DNA of 26,697 nt, taken from positions 1-26,697 of the IMG/VR virus record IMGVR_UViG_3300026199_000003, one strand, 5' to 3'. A model generated the notes under the pieces. It was not told where the DNA came from, searched no databases, and was given only the letters and a program-made list of their open reading frames with translations. The position numbers were made by a program, and so were the translations under genes. The stretch is from a virus. Below, one piece after another: positions 1 through 9,442 of the stretch; position 1 is the stretch's first letter, and each line of letters opens with the position of its first letter.

Positions 1-1585
1 TACGCTTAATCGGCTTGATCTTTTTTTCAGCCAAACCATGTCTTTTAATAACGTGCCGATCAACCGCACCCAATTTGGCTGTTTGAGGTTTCATTAAGCC
101 AAGAGCAAGTGACCCTGTTTTTGTGCTAATCTGCGGAATCTGGGATGAAAGCCTTTCAATGTATGCCATGTCAGATTCCCCCGGCATGATCTTGGAAAAC
201 TCCGGGTCTTTCCTAAACTGTCTTGCCCACTCTGCCATTGCAGAAAAATCATTAGACCCGGCAATGCCAATACCTTTGCGGTCCTGACCCTGCATTTTGT
301 AGTCTTCGATAATGCGATTAGAAATTGCTGTCCTCTCGGCCCTGCTTAAATCTTTATGCGTTTTCCCTCTGGGAATATAAGATGCCAACCTGTTAAGGTC
401 ACCGGGAGTCCTGACCCTCATCTGTGCCAACATTAATTCTGAATTGGTCAGATCGCTGTTTGCCGTCAATTGTCCAAACAATATCCGGTTAAATCTTTCA
501 GTCGGGTCAGCAAGGTTAGGTGTCATCGTCTTATAATGCTTCGCATAAAGAGCTTCCCGGTTAGCGTTGCTCATATTTCTCGTTGCCTGTGGATTCGCCT
601 CAAGCCAAATAAGATCATTAAAGGTAAACTCACCATCAAGCCCTCCGGGGATTTTCGCACCGTCCACATCAACGATTGGAGACAACTCGCCCAACCCTTG
701 TGGGGATGTTGGAGAGTCACCATGTCCAGAAAGCAATCTATCTCTTCCCCGCAACCTGCTTTGTTCAACCGTATCCTCATTAAGTTTCATCCCGACAACA
801 TCAGGTTGTTCATCCAAAATTTCTCGTGGTGTATTCTTCTCGGCATATTCTTTGTCAAATTTAACTCGCCAATCTTCCTCGTAACCACCCTTCTTATAGA
901 AGTCCACCAAGTTTGGGTTGTCCGGAAGACCACTATCATAGGCATCAAGATGTGTGGCACCTTGCCTTGCCGAATCTTCAAGAATACTTCGTCCTCGCCC
1001 ACCTTGCAAACTAAACACGCCAGCAAGGTTTCCGGGCTGATCTGATTGCCAGCCTTCCACCAAGTAGCCAGCCTTCTGGTCTGGAGTCATCATTATTTTC
1101 CCGCCTTGTTCCAGTAAGGCTTTCAGTGTCTCTGGTGTTTGCTCACTTAACATGGGGCTTCCGCTTTGCTTGTATGCCTTCAAGTAGTCGTTGGGATGTG
1201 CGTTGTAAAATACTTGCCCCCCTTCTTTCCTTAATGCGTTGCTACCAAGTGACCCACCCGGTATAGGAGCCAGTGAAGATGCCAACGCACCACCCGTGGG
1301 TAATTCCATTGATGCAATACCAACATCCTCTGCACTTGCATGACCGGGATCACCAAAGACTTTGTAAGTCGTAACAGCATCGACCAACATTTGAGGTAAC
1401 ACGACATCAAGCTCACCCTGCTTATCTCTTCCAAGTGGCAAGATGCCACCACGCACCGCAATATTAGGATCAAGCAAAGAACGTGCAACATAATCACCAA
1501 CCGATTCCATTGGCACACCATCCATTGCTGGCCTTGGTGAACCTGCCATCGTTTTTGGCAACCGCAATAAATCAGCAAGCGTCAT
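1..1585 (-). CDS. Large virion-associated or polyvalent protein, partial, with GNAT-like and DRH-type motifs
   Basis: The frame is open without a stop for 528 codons from ATG at 1585 to the left edge, so the C-terminus is missing. The start overlaps the stop of the upstream tail gene as ATGA. I see no overall family match. Residues about 185-247 look like a GNAT acetyltransferase fold: GGRGRSIL, then GATHLDAYD, then LVDFYKKGGYEE and VKFDKEY, the pattern 'LpxlYxxxGF' found in some phage proteins. Residues about 487-516 read KTGSLALGLMKP followed by GAVDRHVIKRHG, the K..S...P....DRH pattern of a phage domain I associate with DUF7178; this is a weak match. Its place after the tail-connector genes suggests an ejected or internal virion protein, or an enzyme packaged with the particle. 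That role is inference. Confidence 0.7.
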   Translation of the reverse strand, partial: MTLADLLRLPKTMAGSPRPAMDGVPMESVGDYVARSLLDPNIAVRGGILPLGRDKQGELDVVLPQMLVDAVTTYKVFGDPGHASAEDVGIASMELPTGGALASSLAPIPGGSLGSNALRKEGGQVFYNAHPNDYLKAYKQSGSPMLSEQTPETLKALLEQGGKIMMTPDQKAGYLVEGWQSDQPGNLAGVFSLQGGRGRSILEDSARQGATHLDAYDSGLPDNPNLVDFYKKGGYEEDWRVKFDKEYAEKNTPREILDEQPDVVGMKLNEDTVEQSRLRGRDRLLSGHGDSPTSPQGLGELSPIVDVDGAKIPGGLDGEFTFNDLIWLEANPQATRNMSNANREALYAKHYKTMTPNLADPTERFNRILFGQLTANSDLTNSELMLAQMRVRTPGDLNRLASYIPRGKTHKDLSRAERTAISNRIIEDYKMQGQDRKGIGIAGSNDFSAMAEWARQFRKDPEFSKIMPGESDMAYIERLSSQIPQISTKTGSLALGLMKPQTAKLGAVDRHVIKRHGLAEKKIKPIKR

Positions 1586-3150
1586 ATTTTCCCGCCCGGT
1601 ACAAAAGTATAGTTAGTTACGATCCAGCTTGGTCTTGACTCTGTAGCACTCACACGAACACGGCAACTACCTGACCGACCTTTACCAACAATCCCACGCC
1701 AGCCTCTCCATATCTGCCCTGTCGTTCCCCATGTTGCGATACCCCATAATCCAACGCCCCATCTCCCCGGTGCAGATGTGGATGGGGTGGTAACGCCCCT
1801 CGGAGTTTGCACCTGATAATCAATATTCATATCAAGTGCGGGTGCAGGGTCGCCCGTTGATTCAAAAATAACTTCAACCAGCTTAAACGCTTTTTCACTC
1901 TGCGGACTTCCAAAATAATTAAATGCCGATAAACCATCACCCTCAATGGCAGAACCCCCATCACTAAGAACATCATCACCATTAGAATCCACACCGTTAA
2001 ATTCCCAAACCGTCCCATCACTTTTGCCGAAATAAATCTTATCCCCAGCCATGCCCCAACAAATTGCGTCCATGCCCTTAAACCTGCATGGAGCCATAGT
2101 CAAAGAATTAAAAACATACTGATGTGCAAGGGTGGTTGCCCCTGTGGTTGTTGGAATATTAAAAATAATCATCTGCCCCCTTGGGTAGATAATCGGTTGC
2201 CAACCAAAATTGGTCCCGTAATCCTTAACAGCGGTATTCACCGCATCGTTTATTTGCTGTGATATTGCAACCCTCTCGGCTTGTGATCGGTCAGTCATCA
2301 AGATGGCCTGTGCCGAAACAAAACCGTCTTCGGTCACCATGACCAAATCACCGCCAGCTTTAACCATGCACCGCCTTCCTACGGGCCGTCCGACTTGAAA
2401 TACTCCAACTAACTGCCAATCGGTTGCAGTGGATGGGTCAACCCCGTTATAAATTGCAACCTCACCTTCACTGGTTAGGAATACCGCAACATCATCCACA
2501 CCCTCGCCACTGTCCCTTGTCCAAGTACCCATGCTCTGAATAAAGCCACCCCGCTTGAACACACCGTACAAAGGAAACTCTGTAAACGTGCCTGTAATTG
2601 CATTGGTCGCACCGTACCAAGCTGATAAGCTATCCTTCTCGCCAACCCATAATCTTCGATGGTGGATGTTGCACCAGATTAAATTAGCAACTGTCGGCCC
2701 TGTACCACCAAAAGTTGACCAGCTTGAACCATTATAAGTGCGTGGCGTATCATCACCGTTAAACGCAAGAGAGAACTGACCGCCTGACGTTCCCATGTTT
2801 ACAAACTGCCACCTGTCGTTTGTCATCCCGGTGACAACTGCACTGCCTACGGCACCGGATGAGGTGACATCAAAAATGCTACCGTTTGCACAACCAAAAA
2901 TCTGGTTCGTTCCATCGGTCTTGCTATGTTCGATAATTGTTTCTACCGGACCACCCAAACCAGTTGCATGGGAAGCACTGCCACCTCTTAACGTGCATTG
3001 CTCTGTTTCTGGAAACCAGTTGTCAAGGATGACGGCTCTATTAGCCCTCATATCGCTTAGTGACGATCTGGTATCCCAGCCACCAACCGGGGGTGGAACC
3101 GCAACCGCTTTAGCGGGTTGTCTTTTTCTTGCCCGTTGTATTGCTAACAT
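1582..3150 (-). CDS. Putative beta-propeller tail protein (P22 gp10-like stabilisation protein)
   Basis: The 522-residue product opens with a basic segment (RARKRQPAK), then VGGWDTRSSLSDMRANRAVILDNWFPE, the usual start of podovirus tail or packaged-DNA stabilisation proteins. The rest is rich in Gly, Thr, Trp and short beta-strand blocks (VWEFNG, VGLWGIATWG), as expected for a beta-propeller that plugs or extends the tail tube. It follows the gp4-like adaptor, as gp10 follows gp4 in P22. The start ATG at 3150 has AAGGTGAT just upstream. The stop overlaps the next gene by 4 bp. The fold and gp10 assignment rest on pattern and gene order; a T7 gp12-like nozzle is the alternative. Confidence 0.65.
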   Translation of the reverse strand: MLAIQRARKRQPAKAVAVPPPVGGWDTRSSLSDMRANRAVILDNWFPETEQCTLRGGSASHATGLGGPVETIIEHSKTDGTNQIFGCANGSIFDVTSSGAVGSAVVTGMTNDRWQFVNMGTSGGQFSLAFNGDDTPRTYNGSSWSTFGGTGPTVANLIWCNIHHRRLWVGEKDSLSAWYGATNAITGTFTEFPLYGVFKRGGFIQSMGTWTRDSGEGVDDVAVFLTSEGEVAIYNGVDPSTATDWQLVGVFQVGRPVGRRCMVKAGGDLVMVTEDGFVSAQAILMTDRSQAERVAISQQINDAVNTAVKDYGTNFGWQPIIYPRGQMIIFNIPTTTGATTLAHQYVFNSLTMAPCRFKGMDAICWGMAGDKIYFGKSDGTVWEFNGVDSNGDDVLSDGGSAIEGDGLSAFNYFGSPQSEKAFKLVEVIFESTGDPAPALDMNIDYQVQTPRGVTTPSTSAPGRWGVGLWGIATWGTTGQIWRGWRGIVGKGRSGSCRVRVSATESRPSWIVTNYTFVPGGKI

Positions 3151-3156
3151 ATCACC

Positions 3157-3870
3157 TTAAAATAATTGTGATGCACCACTTGCAGACGGTGTCCCAGTGT
3201 GGTGCCTACCACCCATAAAAATGTCGCCAGCCACCAAAATATCACCATCGGGCTGGTCGTTATCCATCAGCATCTTGCAATAATTATCATAAGACTCATA
3301 AGCCACATCAGCCGGGAGTCCATCACCCCACAGGAATTCAAAAATGATTGCCCGTGTCATTAACTCCTCATCAAGTATTCCGGTATCATCATCAGCTACC
3401 CATTTTGATTGCTCTGCACTGGCTGATGATTGGCACCAGTTCTTTGATACATACTCAAACGCCAAAGACTTCCCTGCCGTCATAACAGGAATGGCCATTA
3501 ACACATCTCCACGAATAATGAATTTGTGCCGTGTGTCATCATCGTATGAGTTCGCCTTGAGGCTATTCCACTCAACTGGCGTGATAGGACCGATCATTAA
3601 ATGATTGTCCGTTCTATTCCAGAAAGACTCTGGACATATCCGGTCAAAGTCTGATGGCAAAATAGATGTTTGCGTTTCAGTCGCAAGTGAAGTGAAGGTT
3701 TGTTCTTTCCTCAATATCTGCCAAGGAAAGCTCTTCAGTATAGAGCGACCAACCTTTTGTGCGTACCGTAGAAACTTTCTTGTTTCTGGATTTGAATTGC
3801 CAATAACCGCTGTCGGCCTTGCTATGCCAACCTCATCAGCAACATCTTGTATGATTGTTAGGAGCGACAT
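3157..3870 (-). CDS. Head-tail adaptor (P22 gp4-like tail accessory factor)
   Basis: The 237-residue protein starts MSLLTIIQDVADEVGI and goes on with a KFLRYAQKVGRSIL helix, a short FPWQ segment, LPSDFDRI and a GPITPVEWN block. This layout is common to P22 gp4-like adaptors that dock under the portal and close the head before the tail is added. Position supports it: it sits directly after the coat gene and before the propeller-like tail protein. TGAGG lies just before the ATG. In P22 gp4 has muramidase activity; no catalytic motif for this is evident here. Confidence is good for an adaptor and moderate for the gp4 name. Confidence 0.72.
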   Translation of the reverse strand: MSLLTIIQDVADEVGIARPTAVIGNSNPETRKFLRYAQKVGRSILKSFPWQILRKEQTFTSLATETQTSILPSDFDRICPESFWNRTDNHLMIGPITPVEWNSLKANSYDDDTRHKFIIRGDVLMAIPVMTAGKSLAFEYVSKNWCQSSASAEQSKWVADDDTGILDEELMTRAIIFEFLWGDGLPADVAYESYDNYCKMLMDNDQPDGDILVAGDIFMGGRHHTGTPSASGASQLF

Positions 3871-3908
3871 GAAACCTCATTCTCAAAATTGTTGCCACAT
3901 ATAAAATA

Positions 3909-3940
3909 GAAAAAAGCCCCCCGGCCCAGAAAGGCCGGGG
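3909..3940 (-). terminator. Rho-independent terminator after the coat gene
   Basis: On the minus strand an 8-bp perfect GC stem (CCCCGGCC / GGCCGGGG, loop TTTCTG) is followed by GGC and six T. It starts 8 bases after the coat stop codon, in the 78-base gap before the adaptor gene. It is the clearest intrinsic terminator in the window and would cap the abundant coat transcript, with read-through feeding the tail genes. Confidence 0.9.
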
Positions 3941-3948
3941 ACTCATGT

Positions 3949-5163
3949 TTAGTTGGTACCAATACGACAAGCCAGTTCAGGGCGAATCGTTTTGTACCCA
4001 TAAAGAACATCAAGGCGACAAGGAAACTTATCGTTGTTGATGTCGTAGTCACGAACAATACGCATGGATACCCCGTCCATAACTTCACGGGCAGAGAAGT
4101 CCACGCCTTTCGGCATAAGCAGATCAGCGGTTGCGAAAGCAAACGCATCCTTGTGAAAGCCCATACCGATAGCATAATCCGCACTTGTACCGATAGCGGT
4201 GGAGTCATCAGACTCACGCTTCCACACCTGTACATTGTTGGCAGGTGAAGCTGTAACATTCTGTGTCGCACCTGAAGTGGTAAGGGCGGGACTGATGGCC
4301 AGTTCCGTTGCTGAAGTTCCACTATTCGATGTCACAACAAACTTCATCAACTCGCCAGTGTCTGCCTTGGTTTCAGGATGAACCCGGTTAACATCAGTAA
4401 AGGATACGATGTCACCTACCAGAAAAGTACCAGTTGAGCCAGTATCAATCGTGATAGTTGAACCCGTCTGACTTGCTCCGTTCACAAGATAGTCTCCTGT
4501 CCCGTCATCTATACCAGTGGTGTGAGTAGGCCAGAGAGTGTTCTGGTAAACGTCTTTGAATCCAAGGAAGTCATTTGCGACCATACCCTCTCGGTAGTTC
4601 TTGGATAGTTTAGCCGGGTCATTAAACAGACCAGACACCGCTTCAACCAAATCCACATTCTGCTGTGTGGTCATGTTCAAACAACGCCCAGAAATTGGGG
4701 CCAGTGCGTCAGTCAGCTTCTTGCCACACTTCAAAATGTCCGAAAGCGTAACAGTGGCACCTACGTCAGAAACCTCCTGATAAATGTCTTTATACATAGA
4801 CATCGCATCGTTTTCGATATTAGATGCCAACACAGACATTGCCGGGTCCAAGATACGGGATGAAAAATCATCCATATCCATTGTCAGGTCAACGGATGTG
4901 AAATTCAGATCAACGCCCTTTTGCGTTGATACCTGCAACGTGGTTGTGCTTTCCGTTGTATCCTGTGTAGATAGGGTGGCACCTGTGCGTACCGTGTACT
5001 GGTTAGGGTTGCGGATTAAAAGACTGTCACCAATCTTCGCTCCGGTCTTGGCAAAGCGATCATCATATTGACGATTCACATTACCAATAAAATTTAACTT
5101 CTGATGCAGTATCCGCAGAGCTTCACGGGTGACCGCAGTAGGGGTGATTAAAGTATTTGCCAT
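3949..5163 (-). CDS. Major capsid protein, P22 coat-protein family
   Basis: The 404-residue protein begins MANTLITPTAVTREALRIL and continues with NFIGNVNRQYDD, FAKTGAKIGDSLLIRNPNQ and YTVRTGATLSTQDT. This is the conserved N-arm and start of the HK97-type core of P22-like coat proteins (Pfam P22_CoatProtein). The length is near that of P22 gp5 (430). It forms the icosahedral shell with the scaffold encoded just upstream. Translation starts at an ATG preceded by AAGGAGGAG, a very strong ribosome site presented on a hairpin. A strong terminator follows, so coat is set up for high independent expression. This is one of the firmest calls in the window. Confidence 0.95.
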   Translation of the reverse strand: MANTLITPTAVTREALRILHQKLNFIGNVNRQYDDRFAKTGAKIGDSLLIRNPNQYTVRTGATLSTQDTTESTTTLQVSTQKGVDLNFTSVDLTMDMDDFSSRILDPAMSVLASNIENDAMSMYKDIYQEVSDVGATVTLSDILKCGKKLTDALAPISGRCLNMTTQQNVDLVEAVSGLFNDPAKLSKNYREGMVANDFLGFKDVYQNTLWPTHTTGIDDGTGDYLVNGASQTGSTITIDTGSTGTFLVGDIVSFTDVNRVHPETKADTGELMKFVVTSNSGTSATELAISPALTTSGATQNVTASPANNVQVWKRESDDSTAIGTSADYAIGMGFHKDAFAFATADLLMPKGVDFSAREVMDGVSMRIVRDYDINNDKFPCRLDVLYGYKTIRPELACRIGTN

Positions 5164-5168
5164 GCAGT

Positions 5169-5205
5169 GGCTCCTCCTTGAGCCTTGTCAGCAATTCTTG
5201 CCGAC
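5169..5205 (-). promoter_or_regulatory. Two consecutive hairpins in the coat gene leader; Shine-Dalgarno in a hairpin loop
   Basis: The 62-base gap between scaffold and coat genes folds as two hairpins on the minus strand. The first is GTCGGCAA-GAA-TTGCTGAC (5205 to 5187), 8 bp with one G-U pair. The second is GGCTC-AAGGAG-GAGCC (5184 to 5169), whose loop is the ribosome site of the coat gene, 5 bases before ATG 5163. Such structures can stabilise the 5' end of a processed mRNA or tune coat against scaffold. The pairing is seen; the role is inferred. Confidence 0.55.
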
Positions 5206-5225
5206 TACATTTATTGATTTTTTAA

Positions 5226-6152
5226 CTAACGCATATTGCGTTTTGCAAGTTGTGCCTCTCGCTTTCTAACCCAATCGGCAACCGAATCTTTATCTGATGG
5301 CACAGATGATTTGCCAGTACCACCAGTACCACCTTTGGTTGACTTGACGGGTTTAAGCTGGGTCACTTTCTTCTTAACTGTTTTCGGGTTTGCTTTCTTT
5401 TGCATCTGGTCATAAAGCATAGCCTTGTAAGCCATTTCCGCACCCGCTGGGTTCAAAGGCCACTTATCAGCCTCTTGCCTTGGGATGCCATAAGTATTGC
5501 TAACGTAGTTAATGACATCGCTTGCTTTATCCTTTGCAAATCCCGGTATCCGTTTCTCAACCTGTTTAACACCTTCATCAGCCCTTCTAGCAATCTCTTG
5601 CTGTCCTTGCTGTGCCTGTGATTGCTCAAGTAGTGAAACTTGTTGCACCGTCTGATTGAACTCTGCCGTTTTCTGACTGATGGCATCTGAAATCTTTCTG
5701 GCATCATCTGGATTCGTCTGCCACAAAGTCTGCACATCCACCTTCTGAAGCTCGGCTATGTCCTGACGCAACTGCAAACCCTTGGAATATTCCTGAAGGG
5801 TATCACCGTGCATACCTTGAAGTTTCTGGATGGCTTGTTCTCTAGCTTCCAGTGACTTCTTATGCTCGGCTACATCTTGGGAACGCTTCGTATGGGCCGA
5901 CTCTAAGTTCTTGCCAAACGCTTGCATCTCTTCAGCAAGCTCTAATGGCATATTCTTCTTGGCAAATTGTTTCTTGTTGCCGCCAAAATCGAACTCGTAA
6001 AACTCATCTGTTTTTTCTTCTGATTGTTCTTCCTGATCTTCGGAGTCATCCGATGCTTGATCTTCTTGTGAATCCTCGGCCTCGGCTTCTACCTCATCAG
6101 TCGTTTCATCAGTTACTTCTTCTACTTCTTCTGCTTCTTCAACTTCATCCAT
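5226..6152 (-). CDS. Capsid scaffolding protein (P22 gp8-like)
   Basis: The 308-residue protein sits between portal and coat, the scaffold slot of P22-type head operons. Residues 1-50 are almost all Asp and Glu. The middle (about 75-210) is a long charged, Gln-rich coiled coil with KKSLEAREQAIQKLQ and SLLEQSQAQQGQQE. The C-terminus is basic (KKKVTQLKPVKSTK, WVRKREAQLAKRNMR), as in P22 gp8, where a basic C-terminal helix-turn-helix binds coat. It would drive shell assembly and then leave the head. The length equals that of P22 scaffold (303). TGAGG precedes the ATG and the portal stop lies 11 bases upstream. Confidence 0.85.
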   Translation of the reverse strand: MDEVEEAEEVEEVTDETTDEVEAEAEDSQEDQASDDSEDQEEQSEEKTDEFYEFDFGGNKKQFAKKNMPLELAEEMQAFGKNLESAHTKRSQDVAEHKKSLEAREQAIQKLQGMHGDTLQEYSKGLQLRQDIAELQKVDVQTLWQTNPDDARKISDAISQKTAEFNQTVQQVSLLEQSQAQQGQQEIARRADEGVKQVEKRIPGFAKDKASDVINYVSNTYGIPRQEADKWPLNPAGAEMAYKAMLYDQMQKKANPKTVKKKVTQLKPVKSTKGGTGGTGKSSVPSDKDSVADWVRKREAQLAKRNMR

Positions 6153-6163
6153 GACTTACCTCA

Positions 6164-8152
6164 TTACTGTGGGATTGTTCCCGGTGGCATTATTGGTGTC
6201 CCGCCTTGTTGCAGAGGACTCCCCGGCACACCCGATGGAACCGATCCCGGTTGCTGTGGTGGCACACCTCCCGGCATCATTGCTGGAGGTTGACCGCTCA
6301 CGTTTAATCCTTGTGCTTGCAGGGCCATCTGCAATCGTTTTTCGACCTCTTCCGACCCTTCAAAATCCAAATATTTCATAACAAGATCACCGATATACAA
6401 ACCAGCCCCCGGCACTTGTCGCATAATCTCTATTAATGCTTCCCTTGTTTCCTCACGCTGAGAAGCGTAAGAAGGTCCAGCCTTGACGGTCACATCATAT
6501 TTGCCTGTGCCAATATTGAACAACCGTTCTTCTTCTTGCTCTTCACCATCAATCATTGGGATGGGAGCATTTGGGTCCATTGTTAGCTTGGTAACCTTTT
6601 CTTTTTCGTCTTCACCGATAATGCGTATCGTTTGCCTCGGTGAATATAAGGATGGAATAATATCGACCAAAACCTTGCCAGCGTATTGAATCGCCCGTGA
6701 TAAGTTGTCCAAAAAATGGAAATTAGAAACGTCAGATTCCTTTTGCCGTGCAAGAATCGCTCTCCCAGACGTTTCATTCGACCTTGCCCCAAGGGATGGA
6801 TCATAAATACCGATAATTGACTTCATGTCATCAGAGCTATTCAACGCTTCTTGCAACGCACCAGCCGGGACACTTGCAAACGGTTGCCGTTGCGGGACTT
6901 GACTGCCCTTGGCATATTCAAGATAAGCATGAGATCTTGCATTAGCCGTTTCCCATTTACCTCGTTTGCCTTTAGGGATTGCCCCTTCTTCCATCAGCCA
7001 AGGAGCTTTCGGAGCAAGAGCGACCAACTCGGTAGATGCTGAACGCCAGAAGTTGAACATTGCTTGAGGGTCTTTAGCGTCACGAATCATTGACCGGAAC
7101 CATCTTTTCCCATCACTGAACACCTCCTCGCCCCAAACGGGACAAATAGGAATCATCGAACCGGGCCACTCAGCCTCTTCCAAAACTTCCACACCGCTAA
7201 TCACACGCTTTATTACTTTTGTCCCCATAACCTTGCGTGATTGCGTAGCCGACAACCCCCTTGCCTGAAAAAACAGGTTGATTAATTCATCCTCTTCCAC
7301 CTTCCCCAATTCAATCTTGCCAGCTTGGAAGAAATGCTTTGCCATGCCAGCCAGCTTATCTTTACGAATCGCCTGAACATTGACCACATCACCTGATGGC
7401 CTTACATGATTCCATCCCTCAATTAGCCATAGCTCATGCTCTTTTTCTTCTTTAAGGTAATAATCGGCAACCTGTATCTTGTCATCCTGTAACCAGTATT
7501 GCGTGGTTTGCGATCCTTCATCACCTTCAAACGATACAGGCTGTGCGTCAGGCCACTTCGCTTGAAACTGATCCTCCGTAAAGAAATCGGAAACGAAACA
7601 ATACTGCCAATCTTCCGCATCAAAGCTAGTTGAGTTCACATCCCAATGGACCTGTAACGGATTGCTAATGCGTTCAAACCTTGCCTCAAGATCGAATGAC
7701 TCATCGTGTGCGTAATCAATGCCGATACGGAAAAAACCAAACCCACCGCTTACCGCATGGTCAATAGCTGTATCAAAAGCAATATCAGCATTAGAGTTCC
7801 TTTGAATTGATCGGATAAGCCCATTAAGCACCTCCGCTGTCGCTATGTCTGCCCCGTTGTCGATTGGATTAACTACGATGCCGGGTTTGTTCTGCCGGGA
7901 CTCGTTAACCACCTGCCGAATGAACGCAGGGATTTTATTTACCGTCAAACAAGGGCGACTCTCTTCTTCCCGTAGCTTCTTGACCTTGTCAGGCCATTGC
8001 TCACCTAAACGCCCAAAACGTATATCATCTTCGTAAGCATTGCGGTTGAAATCAGAACCGTCTTGAGATTCCTCAAACCGTTCCAATGCCTCTTGGATTA
8101 TCGTTTCTTCTTTATTTGAGTCAGCCGTAGCTGTCTTTTCTGCTTTATCCAT
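6164..8152 (-). CDS. Portal protein, P22 gp1-like
   Basis: The 662-residue protein is near the size of P22 gp1 (725). It has the N-terminal pattern of P22-type portals: an acidic start, FNRNAYEDDIRFGRLGEQWP, CLTVNKIPAFIRQVVNESRQNKP and GFGFFRIGIDYAHDESFD. Later blocks include the stem and crown segments, with GIYDPSLGARSNETSGRAI before a run of helices and a Pro, Gly, Met-rich tail (PPQQPGSVPSG). It forms the dodecameric ring at one vertex, through which terminase packs DNA. It lies directly after the large terminase gene. AGGGGAATG lies upstream of the start. The family call is firm. Confidence 0.92.
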   Translation of the reverse strand: MDKAEKTATADSNKEETIIQEALERFEESQDGSDFNRNAYEDDIRFGRLGEQWPDKVKKLREEESRPCLTVNKIPAFIRQVVNESRQNKPGIVVNPIDNGADIATAEVLNGLIRSIQRNSNADIAFDTAIDHAVSGGFGFFRIGIDYAHDESFDLEARFERISNPLQVHWDVNSTSFDAEDWQYCFVSDFFTEDQFQAKWPDAQPVSFEGDEGSQTTQYWLQDDKIQVADYYLKEEKEHELWLIEGWNHVRPSGDVVNVQAIRKDKLAGMAKHFFQAGKIELGKVEEDELINLFFQARGLSATQSRKVMGTKVIKRVISGVEVLEEAEWPGSMIPICPVWGEEVFSDGKRWFRSMIRDAKDPQAMFNFWRSASTELVALAPKAPWLMEEGAIPKGKRGKWETANARSHAYLEYAKGSQVPQRQPFASVPAGALQEALNSSDDMKSIIGIYDPSLGARSNETSGRAILARQKESDVSNFHFLDNLSRAIQYAGKVLVDIIPSLYSPRQTIRIIGEDEKEKVTKLTMDPNAPIPMIDGEEQEEERLFNIGTGKYDVTVKAGPSYASQREETREALIEIMRQVPGAGLYIGDLVMKYLDFEGSEEVEKRLQMALQAQGLNVSGQPPAMMPGGVPPQQPGSVPSGVPGSPLQQGGTPIMPPGTIPQ

Positions 8153-8185
8153 TTACTTCATTCCCCTTTTCATCTAGCTTACCCA

Positions 8186-9442
8186 TTAGCCCAACCAACT
8201 CCCTTCCCCCACATAATGATCGTACATAGGTTCTTCCACTTGTTTACTGGCAACAAGTTGAGGCATCAACTCTGTGAATCCCCAAACCATCGCATCAACT
8301 CTATCAGGTGAACCCTCACCCTCGTAACCACCAGCCGTCATCTGACACATTTGTGCTTCCAAGTCAGGGAAGCTACCCACATGACTGATTCTGTTTTGTT
8401 CGTACAAGGCAGAGATAGGCTCGGCCCTAACGTGTTTCCCTCTGGTTGCTCTTACTTCAATGATCGGGATGCTCGGCCTGATCGACTCAAGAGTGTGCCG
8501 AACCATGTCACCACCTTGATTGATTTCAATAACAAGTGCATCAGCTTCGTAACGATCAAAAGTTGAAATCGCACGGTTAGCCCATTGTCCGGGCGTTCCC
8601 TTAATACTTTGGTCATCCAAAACATATCCCCTGCCATCCGAACCAATGCCCTGCACCAGAATCCCATGCTCATCCGATTTATCTCCGCTTGATATTGCAG
8701 GATCAACTGCTACAACTATTCGTTCCAACTCCGGGGCTTCAGCCCTTCGGTTCTGATGTAGGTTTTGCCTTGACCAGATTGCACCCACCGCAGTCGGTTC
8801 ATACTCACCCATCCAAATATGTGCAAACCGATCAGGCTTCTGCTTGCGATCAAACTCCATCTCTTCCAGCAACTCACCGGGAAAGTATGGATTGTCCTCA
8901 ACCCTTACTCTTCTAATAATTGCGTTCTCTGGTACAACTTCACCTCTGAACAACTGGTCAACCGGATCAGTAGGATGCCTCGGATTCCAACTGAACCATA
9001 ACTCTGAACCGGGCTTGCGAATCGTTGGGATCAATATTTCCAGTGACCGTTGAGATATATTCTGTGCCTCTTCCACCCAAACTATGTCGATACCTTCCAT
9101 TGACTTAATCTGATCTGCGGTCATCGTTCCAAGGCCAGCAAAGTTAAACGTGGTCCCGTTGCTTCCCTTAATCTCATTCTTTAGCGACTCATAAAAATTG
9201 CCGATGCCAAACAATCCGATCTTGTCATCCAATAAAAGTTTGACCGAATCCTTGATAGACTTTTGAATCTCTCTCGCACATAAAACTCTAAGTGGCTTCT
9301 GCACACCTCTTAACAATAGTGCCATTGCAATAGAGTGAGACTTTGCACAACCACGCCCAGAGTAAAAAGCCTTGTACCGTGATGGCTTAAACAAATCCTG
9401 AAACGCCACTGGCATCTCTATGTCAAGTTCAGCCGTTGCCAT
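8186..9442 (-). CDS. terL: Terminase large subunit (ATPase and nuclease)
   Basis: About 418 residues, the usual size for PBSX-type large terminases. The N-terminal ATPase has a Walker A-like SGRGCAKS (28-35) and Walker B GIDIVWVEEA (about 117-126) with the catalytic Glu. The C-terminal RNase H-like nuclease has VAVDPAISSGDKSDEHG, a central LVIEINQGG with the second acidic residue, and SPDRVDAMVWGFTEL near the end. It cuts concatemeric DNA and pumps it into the head. A GTG at 9448 is two codons upstream, but the ATG at 9442 is the more likely start. It overlaps the small subunit by 14 bases, so the two are translationally coupled. Confidence 0.93.
   Translation of the reverse strand: MATAELDIEMPVAFQDLFKPSRYKAFYSGRGCAKSHSIAMALLLRGVQKPLRVLCAREIQKSIKDSVKLLLDDKIGLFGIGNFYESLKNEIKGSNGTTFNFAGLGTMTADQIKSMEGIDIVWVEEAQNISQRSLEILIPTIRKPGSELWFSWNPRHPTDPVDQLFRGEVVPENAIIRRVRVEDNPYFPGELLEEMEFDRKQKPDRFAHIWMGEYEPTAVGAIWSRQNLHQNRRAEAPELERIVVAVDPAISSGDKSDEHGILVQGIGSDGRGYVLDDQSIKGTPGQWANRAISTFDRYEADALVIEINQGGDMVRHTLESIRPSIPIIEVRATRGKHVRAEPISALYEQNRISHVGSFPDLEAQMCQMTAGGYEGEGSPDRVDAMVWGFTELMPQLVASKQVEEPMYDHYVGEGSWLG

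Noticed and set aside
470-1578. Several frames of 60-190 codons on both strands in the first 1.6 kb
   Set aside because: All lie inside the 528-codon open frame that continues off the left edge, which has the right start overlap and motif content.
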